NCBI GenBank assembly: GCA_947629065.1
Contig: CANRCH010000035.1
Location: 1-13,852 of the forward strand
Direction: 5' to 3'
DNA from: an uncultured Aliarcobacter sp.
GTDB taxonomy: Bacteria; Campylobacterota; Campylobacteria; Campylobacterales; Arcobacteraceae
DNA length: 13,852 nt
A program made the translations under genes and the position numbers. Position 1 is the stretch's first letter; the number at the start of each line of letters is the position of its first letter. A model generated the notes under the pieces. It was not told where the DNA came from and did no database searches. It saw only the letters and a list, made by a program, of their open reading frames with translations. This document shows positions 7,259-13,852 of this stretch, one piece after another.

Positions 7259-9618
7259 TAATTTGCCTCACTATTTATTTGTAATTTTACTTTTTGAAAC
7301 CTTGAGTTTGTAAAAATCTCATTTGATTTAGAATCTCTTAAATAGCTTGAAAGATATGGAATCTCTCCTTTTAGCTGTAAATCAAGTTCTAAAGCAAAAC
7401 TATAAGAACTGTTATTAAAACTAAACTCTACACTATTTTTTACATTATCTTTAAATTCAATATCAAATTTTTTTGCAAAATCTTCAGAAATAAATAGCTT
7501 ATCTTCTAAAATATTTGCACTTTTTGCACAATATTCATTAAAAATATCTAGTGGATTTGCTTTATAAATGTAGATTTCATCATCTTCTAAAGTTTCATCT
7601 ACTCTTACAATATCTTCAAATATTTTTTGACTAGAACTTGTAAAACTCTCAATTTTATAACCTCTATACTCAATTTGATCATTTCCAAAATAGTTAGGAA
7701 GTTCATCAAACTCAATATTTTTGAAGCCTTTATTTGTAGGAAGAGTTTTTGTATAATCTATTGTAAACTCCATTTTTTCATCTAAAATCTCATTTGCAAT
7801 ATCATTTAAAGTATATCCATCATAAGCCAAAGCTGCATTTGTAGGAACTAAGGTTTTATCTATATTTACAAAAGTTCCCTCTTGTTGTAGAAGTGTTGGC
7901 ATATCAAGATAGTTGTTTCTGTTTTCTACATTTTGGTTTAAACTACTTAAAATAAAGTCTGCATTTTCACTATGTCCCACATTATATCCAATACTAAATC
8001 CATCTACTTTTTCTTCTAAATCGCATAAAAGTGCAACTCCTAAACTATTTGTTTTTGGAGGAATTATTAATATTTCAAAATCTGTATATCTTTCAATCAA
8101 TCCACATAAAAGTGCAAGATTTCTAGCTCTTGGATGGAAGATTAAATCTTCTCCAACAATTAAGCTAAACTCTGTTTTATTTTCACTAAAGCTAGAAATA
8201 GTTTCTAAGAACTCTTCATTTAATTCTAGTTTTTCTAAATAAAAACTAAGCTCTTCAAGATGATTTAGATTCTCTTTTGTAAATAGTTTTAGAATAAAAG
8301 CTAAAATATACTCTTCAAGCATTGGTTTATGGTAAATATGCTCAATATTTTTCCCTTTTTTACCAAAACTAGCTGTAATAATCTCCTCTAAAGGGTGAAA
8401 ATATAGGGCATTTGCTTTATTCATTTTTAAAGCATTGTTTAGTGAATTTTTAACACTAGGTGCATCTTGTTTTAAAAATGCTCCAAGAGATATTATAAAA
8501 TCACTTTTTTCTATTTTGTTTAAATTTCCACTATATAGGGTTTTCCCGCTTGTAGAATGGAAGTTTTCTAAAAACTCTTTATATCTTTTTGCTTCACTAT
8601 TTACAAGTTTTGCACCTGTTTTATTTGATATTTTTTGTAAAATGTATGCCTCTTCATTTGTTATAAATGAATTGAATATTATATTTTTTGCATTTTTAAA
8701 AGAAAAAACTGCATTATTAAAAGCTATTTCATCTTTTTTTGCACTATTTTCATAGTTAAACATAAATCTTGCAGCTCCATTTAAAGCACTAAAATGGCTA
8801 TCGTTTTTTACTCTATATATTTTTTTTTCATTGAAACTAAAAACACCTTTTTGTTTTACTTCATAATATAAAAGTGCACAATCACTTGAGTGTGGATTTG
8901 AAGCAGGGATTTTTTGTAGTTCCCAAACATTTGAACTATATTGAAAATTTGGATTTAGCATAGCACCCGTTGGACAAACTGCAATACACTCTCCACAGCT
9001 TACACAAAGGCTACTATCGTGACCAATCAAAGATTTATTTAGCTTATTCCACATGGCATATGCATCTTTTGGCATAGACTCTTTTAGTGTTTTATCAAGC
9101 TCTTTTGCACCTCTTTTTAGTGTACTTAAAGCGTTTGAACCAATCAGATCACTACAAACAGTTACACATCTTTCACAAACTATACATAAAGATGCATCAT
9201 AATCCATAACTCCCCATTTTTGTGTGGGTTTATGGCTATTTTCTATTGCATAGTTTTGTGAGTTTATTTTCATAAATAGTGTATAATCTTGTAACTCACA
9301 CTCTCCACTTTTATCACAAACTCCACACTGTAAAGGGTGATTTACATCATAAACTTGCATAATAGCTTCTCGCTCTTTTGCAATATTTTCTGTAATTGTG
9401 CTTATTTGCATATTCTCTTTTGGTTTTGCATTACAAGCGTAAAGCTGTTTTCCATCGGCTTCAACCAAACACAGTCTACAAGCTAAAGTTGCCTTGCACT
9501 TATTTAAGTAGCATAAAGCTGGAATGAAAATATTGTTTGCTCTTGCTATATTTAATATAGTTTGATTTTCATCTGCAATTAGTTCTTTGTTGTCTATTGT
9601 GAATTTGATTTTAGCCAT
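7258..9618 (-). CDS. nuoG: NADH-quinone oxidoreductase subunit G
   Basis: Largest peripheral-arm subunit, 786 residues (T. thermophilus about 783, E. coli about 908). Residues 1-80 are a 2Fe-2S ferredoxin domain with C36, C47, C50 and C62 (N1b) and an extra C41. The N5 motif follows as H94-x3-C98-x2-C101-x5-C107. Two 4Fe-4S motifs come next: C145/148/151/155 and C205/208/211/215. From about 235 onward it is a molybdopterin-oxidoreductase-like domain, which in this family carries no cofactor. LLQQEGTFVNID at 577-588 is a typical motif of that domain. At the site of the optional N7 cluster (IPASNPHSSDC, 237-247) only C247 remains, so N7 is predicted absent. The region 368-520 and the C-terminus resemble the small upstream protein at 9623-10387. 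The ATG at 9618 lies four bases after that gene. Confidence 0.96.
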   Translation of the reverse strand: MAKIKFTIDNKELIADENQTILNIARANNIFIPALCYLNKCKATLACRLCLVEADGKQLYACNAKPKENMQISTITENIAKEREAIMQVYDVNHPLQCGVCDKSGECELQDYTLFMKINSQNYAIENSHKPTQKWGVMDYDASLCIVCERCVTVCSDLIGSNALSTLKRGAKELDKTLKESMPKDAYAMWNKLNKSLIGHDSSLCVSCGECIAVCPTGAMLNPNFQYSSNVWELQKIPASNPHSSDCALLYYEVKQKGVFSFNEKKIYRVKNDSHFSALNGAARFMFNYENSAKKDEIAFNNAVFSFKNAKNIIFNSFITNEEAYILQKISNKTGAKLVNSEAKRYKEFLENFHSTSGKTLYSGNLNKIEKSDFIISLGAFLKQDAPSVKNSLNNALKMNKANALYFHPLEEIITASFGKKGKNIEHIYHKPMLEEYILAFILKLFTKENLNHLEELSFYLEKLELNEEFLETISSFSENKTEFSLIVGEDLIFHPRARNLALLCGLIERYTDFEILIIPPKTNSLGVALLCDLEEKVDGFSIGYNVGHSENADFILSSLNQNVENRNNYLDMPTLLQQEGTFVNIDKTLVPTNAALAYDGYTLNDIANEILDEKMEFTIDYTKTLPTNKGFKNIEFDELPNYFGNDQIEYRGYKIESFTSSSQKIFEDIVRVDETLEDDEIYIYKANPLDIFNEYCAKSANILEDKLFISEDFAKKFDIEFKDNVKNSVEFSFNNSSYSFALELDLQLKGEIPYLSSYLRDSKSNEIFTNSRFQKVKLQINSEAN

Positions 9619-9622
9619 AGAT

Positions 9623-10387
9623 TTACTCTGCTTTTTCTATTTTTACTTGAAGATATTTGTAAGAGTTTTCATCTTTACTGTTTGAAATATCTATTAGGGC
9701 GATTGTTCCTAAAAGATTTGTATCAACTTTTAAAACTTTTTTAAAGCTTTCATCTTTTGATAAAATATTTACACTATCACCATCTTTTACTTTTGCAATA
9801 TTTGCAAATGTTTGACTAACTACTAAAAAATCACTATTTATAGATGTTTTATAAATAACTGTTCCATTGAAGCTTTTTAAATCTTCAACATTTTCAAGTA
9901 CTTTTTGCTCATCGTTTGATGTTTTTAAATCATCTGTTAGAAAAACAATTTTGAATTTTGAAAACTCTTCTAGTTTTTTTAAGATATTTAAAATATTTCT
10001 CTCTCTTTTGTGATTCTTTATATCTTCTCCAACTATTAGTAAAGGATTTTTAGCATTTTTATAATCTTCTAAAATCTCTTCAAACTCCTCTTCCCCAGCA
10101 CTACTTTCAGCTGATAAATAACCAATATCAAGCTCATCTAAATAGTTTTCTAAATCTTCATCTAAATTTGTTGCAAAGAAATTTAATAATAGTGCAAAAA
10201 TAGCCTCTTCGCTTCCAACTTCATATTTTATAAACTGTTTATATCTATTTTTTAAGCATGATTTGTCAATTGGGTGCATATAAATAAAATCCGCATTTGA
10301 GTTTATAATCTCATCTTTTAATCCATTTTCTAAAAAACTTGCGATACTTAAAATAAAATCACTAGATTTAATCTCATTTTTTATCAT
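9623..10387 (-). CDS. Complex I protein in the NuoF position; NuoG-like, not a true NuoF
   Basis: A 254-residue protein in the slot of nuoF, as in Campylobacter and Helicobacter, where a small unrelated protein replaces the NADH-binding subunit. It has one cysteine (C44), no glycine-rich FMN/NADH loop and no 4Fe-4S motif, so it cannot be NuoF. By eye it matches NuoG of the same operon. SDFILSIASFL (9-19) pairs with NuoG SDFIISLGAFL (372-382), and FIYMHPI (34-40) with ALYFHPL (404-410). LLIVGEDI...HKRERN (116-131) pairs with SLIVGEDL...HPRARN (485-500), and FLVVSQTFAN (187-196) with LFISEDFAKK (708-717). It is acidic (about 48 Asp/Glu to 32 Lys/Arg), with a Glu-rich stretch near 94-110. ATGA overlap with the preceding gene supports co-production. 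Expected role: a structural or donor-docking part of the electron-input end. The biochemical function is not shown by the sequence. Confidence 0.85.
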   Translation of the reverse strand: MIKNEIKSSDFILSIASFLENGLKDEIINSNADFIYMHPIDKSCLKNRYKQFIKYEVGSEEAIFALLLNFFATNLDEDLENYLDELDIGYLSAESSAGEEEFEEILEDYKNAKNPLLIVGEDIKNHKRERNILNILKKLEEFSKFKIVFLTDDLKTSNDEQKVLENVEDLKSFNGTVIYKTSINSDFLVVSQTFANIAKVKDGDSVNILSKDESFKKVLKVDTNLLGTIALIDISNSKDENSYKYLQVKIEKAE

Positions 10388-10668
10388 TTTTCTTCCTTAT
10401 CTAAATTAATTTCTTGCTCTTCTTTGGCTATTTTTGGCTCTGGTTTACTGTTTTTTACAACAACTGTCCAATCTTTTTCATTAAATTTTAGTGAATTCAT
10501 AAGAGTAAAAGAGTTTTCATATACAAAGTTTGCAACTTTTTTTATATGTGAAAAATCTCCAATCTCAAATAAAAAAATAGCCACTTCTTCATCTTTTAAT
10601 CTTTTTAAACTCTTTAACATCTCATCATAAAACTCATCTTTTAGATGTCTTAAATCAACTCTTATCAT
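10384..10668 (-). CDS. Complex I small protein in the NuoE position, not a true NuoE
   Basis: A 94-residue soluble protein occupying the nuoE slot. It contains no cysteine, so it cannot hold the 2Fe-2S cluster of NuoE, and it is well short of the usual 160-240 residues. The first 75 residues alternate strand- and helix-like segments ([29 protein letters not shown]), consistent with a small alpha/beta fold. The last 22 residues are a Lys/Glu-rich, probably disordered tail. Campylobacter and Helicobacter operons carry a similarly short protein here, and homology to it is inferred from position and size. It overlaps nuoD and the next gene by four bases each (ATGA), so it is tightly co-translated with complex I. 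Function unknown; plausibly part of an NADH-independent electron-input module. Confidence 0.85.
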   Translation of the reverse strand: MIRVDLRHLKDEFYDEMLKSLKRLKDEEVAIFLFEIGDFSHIKKVANFVYENSFTLMNSLKFNEKDWTVVVKNSKPEPKIAKEEQEINLDKEEK

Positions 10669-11894
10669 CTATCTATCTCACCAAAAACAATATTTAAATT
10701 TCCAATAATAGTAACCACATCAGCCAACTGGCAACCAATTAAAAGCTCTTCAAGTAAAGCTGTGTGAAAAAAGCTAGGGGCTCTAATTTTAAGCCTATAA
10801 GCATAGGGAGTTCCGTTGCTTACTAGAAAATATCCAAGCTCACCTTTTGGAGATTCACTTGCACTATAAACCTCTCCAATTGGTGGTCTCATTCCTTGTG
10901 TTACCAGTACAAAGTGCTGCATTAAAGAGTAGTTTTGAGTCATAATTTGCTCTTTTGATGCTGAGATATATTCAGGGGCATTTGCCATAAGTTCATCGCT
11001 GCTTTCTTCATATTTTGTATAGAGTTGTCTAATTATTTTTGAAGACTCTTTTATCTCTTCAATACATAAAAGATATCTTCCATAAGAATCACAAGAGTTT
11101 GAAATAGGCACTTCAAAATCAAGCTCATCATATATACTATAAGGAAGCTCTTTTCTTAAATCCCATTTAACTCCACTTCCTCTTAAAGCAATTCCTGAAA
11201 GTGCAAAATCTAGTGCTAACTCTTTACTAATAACTCCCACATTTTCAAGTCTCATTTTCCAAATTCTATTTTGAGTTAAAATATCTTCATAGTTTTTTAA
11301 CTCCTTATCAAGATGTTTTAAAAAGTTTTCACAATCATTAAGCCAGTTTTTTGGCAGATCCAAAGGAACTCCACCAATTCTAATAGAACTATGTGTTAAT
11401 CTAGCTCCACAATAATCTTCAATTAAATCTAGTGCATACTCTCTTTCTCTAAAGCAGTATAAAAACATAGACATAGCACCAACATCAAGTGCGTGAGTTG
11501 CAAGCCAAAAAAGATGAGATATAATTCTATTTAACTCAAGAAGAAAAACTCTTATAATTTCAGCTCTTCTTGGAACTTTTAGTTCTAAAAGCTCTTCAAC
11601 ACATAGTGCAAAACCAAAATTATTTGAACTAGCTGCTATATAATCCATTCTATCTGTTGTTGGTAAAAACTCATTATAAATCATATTTTCAGCCATTTTT
11701 TCCATTCCACGATGTAAATAACCAATCATTGGAGTAGATTTTACAACCTCTTCCCCTTGAAGCTCTAGCACAAGTCTTAATTGTCCATGAGCTGATGGAT
11801 GCTGTGGTCCAAAATTTATACTCATTGTATTATCATCTTTTTCAAAATGGATATTTTCGTAAAATGGTTTTAATCTATTTGCTTCTTGTCTCAT
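10665..11894 (-). CDS. nuoD: NADH-quinone oxidoreductase subunit D (49-kDa homologue)
   Basis: Connecting subunit that forms the quinone-reduction site with NuoB, 409 residues, a standard length for unfused NuoD. The quinone headgroup ligands are recognisable: H36 in [13 protein letters not shown] and Y85 in DRMDYIAAS, with the same spacing as His38 and Tyr87 of the T. thermophilus protein. [12 protein letters not shown] (58-69) and the C-terminal [14 protein letters not shown] are family signatures. The hydrogenase-like nickel cysteines are absent, as expected. The ATG at 11894 lies four bases after nuoC with a weak AAAGTAAGA ribosome site. The gene is separate from nuoC, unlike the nuoCD fusion of E. 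coli. Its TGA overlaps the next ATG. Confidence 0.98.
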   Translation of the reverse strand: MRQEANRLKPFYENIHFEKDDNTMSINFGPQHPSAHGQLRLVLELQGEEVVKSTPMIGYLHRGMEKMAENMIYNEFLPTTDRMDYIAASSNNFGFALCVEELLELKVPRRAEIIRVFLLELNRIISHLFWLATHALDVGAMSMFLYCFREREYALDLIEDYCGARLTHSSIRIGGVPLDLPKNWLNDCENFLKHLDKELKNYEDILTQNRIWKMRLENVGVISKELALDFALSGIALRGSGVKWDLRKELPYSIYDELDFEVPISNSCDSYGRYLLCIEEIKESSKIIRQLYTKYEESSDELMANAPEYISASKEQIMTQNYSLMQHFVLVTQGMRPPIGEVYSASESPKGELGYFLVSNGTPYAYRLKIRAPSFFHTALLEELLIGCQLADVVTIIGNLNIVFGEIDR

Positions 11895-11898
11895 TTTC

Positions 11899-12702
11899 TT
11901 ACTTTCTTTTATTTAAAACTTTTGACTCTTCATCTTTGAACTTTTTCATAAAAAATGGTGCATCATCTTCTTGATAGATTTTTTTATCACTTTTTTGTGC
12001 ATTTTCTATATCAAAACCTTTTGGAATATCAAATCCAAGTCTTGCAAAAACTTCTGAATCATATCTATCTACAGTTGCACTATCTCTTTGTTCAGGTCCT
12101 ATTTTTTCTCTTGCACTTTTTCCAAATATTTTATCAATTTCATACCACGAAGCACTTTCATCACCTTGAAGAGGATATGATTTTTTTAAAGGATAATCAT
12201 ACCAATCATCAGGCATTAAAAGTCTTTTTAGATTTGGATGACCAACTAATTTTATTCCAAACATATCAAACATCTCTCTTTCAAGCCAGTTTGCACTTTT
12301 AAAAATGCTTGAGATTGATTCAATAGTTTCATCTTTTTTTATAAAAGTTTTAACTCTTAATCTTTTTCTTTTTTCCATAGATAAAAGCTCATAAAAAACC
12401 TCAAATCCATCTTTTTCTTCAATATAATCAATAGCACTTAAATCTATTAAAACATTATATGAAAGATTGTTTTTTAGGTTTTGCATTAAATCTATTAATT
12501 CACATTTTTTTATATTTAAAACTAAGTGAGTATGTCTTATAAATGCTGTTTGAATAGAGTTTGTTTCTAAAATTATTTCTAAATCTTTAGAAAAAATTTC
12601 ATCACTTTGCACATCTTTTTTTTCTTGATTAGGAGTTACATAAAATCTATCAAGATAGTAAGATTGTTTTTGAAGGTTTTTTCTATTTTTATACTCTCTC
12701 AA
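11899..12702 (-). CDS. nuoC: NADH-quinone oxidoreductase subunit C (30-kDa homologue)
   Basis: Peripheral connecting subunit of complex I, 267 residues. The family signature spans about 139-179: [12 protein letters not shown], then [14 protein letters not shown], then [13 protein letters not shown]. It is longer than minimal NuoC, with an N-terminal basic stretch and a 60-residue C-terminal extension rich in Lys, Asp and Glu. The start is TTG at 12702, one base after the nuoB stop. No in-frame ATG occurs until about residue 73, which would remove much of the fold, and the sequence after TTG (MREYKNRKN) resembles what I recall of campylobacterial NuoC starts. A weak AAAAGG ribosome site lies at 12718-12713. 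TTG may limit NuoC output, but coupling to nuoB could compensate. Confidence 0.95.
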   Translation of the reverse strand: MREYKNRKNLQKQSYYLDRFYVTPNQEKKDVQSDEIFSKDLEIILETNSIQTAFIRHTHLVLNIKKCELIDLMQNLKNNLSYNVLIDLSAIDYIEEKDGFEVFYELLSMEKRKRLRVKTFIKKDETIESISSIFKSANWLEREMFDMFGIKLVGHPNLKRLLMPDDWYDYPLKKSYPLQGDESASWYEIDKIFGKSAREKIGPEQRDSATVDRYDSEVFARLGFDIPKGFDIENAQKSDKKIYQEDDAPFFMKKFKDEESKVLNKRK

Positions 12703-12703
12703 T

Positions 12704-13195
12704 TTAAACCAACCTTTTGCTTTTTATATTTCTAAAAATCGACTCTTTTCTAATTTTTTGTTGAAGTTTCATAAGTGCATATTGAAGCGTTTCAGGTCGT
12801 GGAGCGCATCCTGGAAGATAGATATCCACTGGAATTATTCTATCAGCTCCTTGAACAGTTGCATAAGTGTTAAACATTCCACCTGTATTTGCACAAGAAC
12901 CCATAGATATAACCCATTTTGGATCTGGCATTTGGTCATATAATCTTCTTAAAAATTCAGCGTGTTTTTTTGTTAAAGTTCCTGCAATTATTAAAACATC
13001 AGATTGCCTTGGACTTGCTCTAAAAATAGTTCCAAATCTATCAAAATCATATCTACTAGCTCCCGTTGCCATCATCTCAATAGCACAACAAGCAAGTCCA
13101 TAGGTCATGGGCCAAAGAGAGTTACTTCTCCCAAAATTTACAATTTTATCAATAGTTGTTAGTTTATAAGATGTAAATTTATCATCTAAACTCAT
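12704..13195 (-). CDS. nuoB: NADH-quinone oxidoreductase subunit B (N2 cluster, PSST homologue)
   Basis: Holds the terminal 4Fe-4S cluster N2 that reduces quinone. With the chosen start it has 163 residues. The cluster ligands are all present: the tandem C36-C37 ([11 protein letters not shown]), C101 ([10 protein letters not shown]) and C130 (LPGCAPRPE). [14 protein letters not shown] and [14 protein letters not shown] are strongly conserved family blocks and look campylobacterial. The ATG at 13195 overlaps the nuoA stop as ATGA. An upstream in-frame TTG at 13231 would add 12 residues ([12 protein letters not shown]) inside nuoA and has no good ribosome site, so the ATG is preferred. One base separates its TAA from nuoC. 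Confidence 0.97.
   Translation of the reverse strand: MSLDDKFTSYKLTTIDKIVNFGRSNSLWPMTYGLACCAIEMMATGASRYDFDRFGTIFRASPRQSDVLIIAGTLTKKHAEFLRRLYDQMPDPKWVISMGSCANTGGMFNTYATVQGADRIIPVDIYLPGCAPRPETLQYALMKLQQKIRKESIFRNIKSKRLV
12713..12718 (-). promoter_or_regulatory. Weak Shine-Dalgarno site for the TTG start of nuoC
   Basis: AAAAGG on the minus strand, ten bases before TTG at 12702 and inside the last codons of nuoB. It is the only purine-rich ribosome-site candidate there. It supports the non-ATG start but is weaker and further away than usual. Confidence 0.45.
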
Positions 13196-13581
13196 TTTAT
13201 GCTGTGCCAAGATAAAGCCCCTTTCTTCCAAGCATATAAAAATCCAATAGTAAGAATAACTAAAAATAGTATCATCTCAACAAAGCCAAACCAGCCTAAA
13301 ACTTTGAAATTCACAGCCCAAGGAAACATAAAAATAATCTCAACATCAAACAAAATAAATAGTAAAGCTATTAAATAAAACTGTGTTGAGATTCTATTTT
13401 CCTGTTTTGAAACTTCAGGTCCACACTCATAGATTGTTGTTTTTAGTTTTTCATTATTTAGTCTTGCTATTTTTCTACTAATAAATCTATATAAAACTAA
13501 AACAAGTGAAAAAATAGAGATGCTTATTATAAACATCATAAAAGCACCAAAATATGCGTGTGTTGTAGCTAAATTCTCCAT
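13192..13581 (-). CDS. nuoA: NADH-quinone oxidoreductase subunit A
   Basis: Small membrane subunit at the junction of the two arms, near the quinone channel. It has 129 residues (family 115-150). Three membrane helices are visible at about 10-33, 66-88 and 98-118. The cytoplasmic-loop signature YECGPE (51-56) and the acidic pair in [14 protein letters not shown] (D79, E81) are conserved. The ATG at 13581 follows GAGGA after only four bases and lies one base after the stop of the upstream ATPase gene. There is no room for a nuo-specific promoter directly in front of it, so the operon is probably transcribed from further upstream or from within the ATPase gene. The TGA overlaps the nuoB ATG. 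Confidence 0.97.
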   Translation of the reverse strand: MENLATTHAYFGAFMMFIISISIFSLVLVLYRFISRKIARLNNEKLKTTIYECGPEVSKQENRISTQFYLIALLFILFDVEIIFMFPWAVNFKVLGWFGFVEMILFLVILTIGFLYAWKKGALSWHSIK

Positions 13582-13591
13582 ATTATCCTCT
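13571..13591 (-). repeat. Start-context repeat, nuoA copy
   Basis: AGAGGATAATATGGA followed by GAATTT covers the end of the ATPase gene, the ribosome site and the first codons of nuoA. It matches the nuoL start context at 4768-4788 in 20 of 21 bases. In both places the AGA GGA codons double as the Shine-Dalgarno sequence. Confidence 0.7.
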
Positions 13592-13852
13592 AAAAAATCC
13601 CACTTTTGTATCTTGGTCGAATTGACCTTTTTTCTCTTTACTTATTTGCTCTTCAAAATCACTTAGTTTAAAAATAGCATCATCTAAAACAGCTAGTTTG
13701 TAAGCTGTATTTTTAATCACAAGCTCTATTTGTCCACCTGTTAATTCATGAATTGAAAGTTTCTCAAAATCGAAATTCTCTTCAAGTGGTAAAGCACTTG
13801 GAAGAAGTTTTTGCCAAAGTTTAACTCTTTGTTCTTTATTTGGTTTTACAAA
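13583..13852 (-). CDS. AAA+ family ATPase, C-terminal 89 residues (5' part outside window)
   Basis: An open frame enters from the right edge and ends at TAA 13585-13583 after 89 codons. The visible residues resemble the C-terminal small helical domain of an AAA+ ATPase. They begin FVKPNKEQRVKLWQKLLP, where in AAA proteins the helix after the arginine-finger region sits. ENFDFEKLSIHELTGGQIELVIKNTAYKLA follows as the sensor-2-like segment (GGQIELVIKNTA, about 39-50), and the rest is a Lys/Glu-rich tail. Walker A and B motifs would lie upstream of the window, so the ATPase assignment rests on this lid pattern alone. One base separates it from nuoA and its last codons form the nuoA ribosome site, so the two are very likely co-transcribed. 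Substrate unknown. Confidence 0.6.
   Translation of the reverse strand, partial: FVKPNKEQRVKLWQKLLPSALPLEENFDFEKLSIHELTGGQIELVIKNTAYKLAVLDDAIFKLSDFEEQISKEKKGQFDQDTKVGFFRG

Noticed and set aside
8435..8755. Plus-strand open frame of 106 codons opposite nuoG
   Set aside because: It has no recognisable domain and no ribosome site, and it lies within the NuoG molybdopterin-like domain, which is intact on the minus strand.
10384..10668. Reading the 94-residue gene as a truncated nuoE
   Set aside because: It has no cysteine and no NuoE-like sequence. The gene has clean, overlapping starts and stops with no decayed flanking sequence, so it is a distinct gene rather than a broken nuoE.
11955..12302. 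Plus-strand open frame of 115 codons opposite nuoC
   Set aside because: The same His/Leu/Phe-rich shadow composition is seen, and it covers the conserved NuoC signature on the other strand.
13196..13231. Upstream TTG start extending nuoB by 12 residues into nuoA
   Set aside because: The ATG at 13195 makes the ATGA overlap seen repeatedly in this operon. The extension has no family-conserved sequence and would need a 40-base overlap with nuoA.
1..13852. Mobile element, CRISPR array, RNA gene, prophage or defence system
   Set aside because: No inverted or direct repeat structure, tRNA/rRNA-like segment or foreign-composition island was seen. All sequence is accounted for by complex I genes and the ATPase end.

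Overview
The window is A+T-rich and every gene lies on the minus strand, so it is read from its right end (13852) to its left end. It holds almost all of one respiratory complex I (nuo) operon in the order nuoA-B-C-D-[E position]-[F position]-G-H-I-J-K-L-M-N. The tail of an upstream AAA+ ATPase gene precedes nuoA, and nuoN runs off the left edge after 466 codons.

The organism is most likely a member of the Campylobacterota (Epsilonproteobacteria), probably in the Arcobacter/Aliarcobacter group. The reasons are the A+T-rich codon use, Campylobacter-like NuoB, NuoC and NuoH sequences, and above all the absence of true NuoE and NuoF. Two small proteins with no Fe-S, FMN or NADH motifs fill those slots, as in Campylobacter and Helicobacter. 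The genus is inferred from memory of these families and was not tested by any search.

Layout by module. 13852-13583: C-terminal end of an AAA+ ATPase. 13581-10665: nuoA (membrane), nuoB (N2 cluster), nuoC and nuoD (quinone-site connecting subunits, not fused). 10668-9623: the two replacement genes. 9618-7258: nuoG, with N1b, N5 and two 4Fe-4S clusters but no N7 cluster. 7258-5667: nuoH (membrane anchor) and nuoI (2x 4Fe-4S). 5657-1: nuoJ, K, L, M and N (proton-pumping membrane arm).

Electrons would enter at the NuoG end from a donor that is probably not NADH. They would pass through the NuoG and NuoI clusters to N2 in NuoB and reduce quinone at the NuoD/NuoB/NuoH site, which drives proton movement through H, J/K, N, M and L. 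Every junction is an overlap of 1 or 4 bases or a gap of at most 10 bases, so no internal promoter or terminator is evident and translation is probably coupled.

The most interesting observation is that the 254-residue protein in the NuoF slot resembles the central and C-terminal parts of NuoG encoded next to it. It looks like a shortened, cluster-free NuoG paralogue rather than a NuoF. No mobile element, CRISPR array, RNA gene or clearly new system was seen, and no gene-free stretch exceeds 10 bases.
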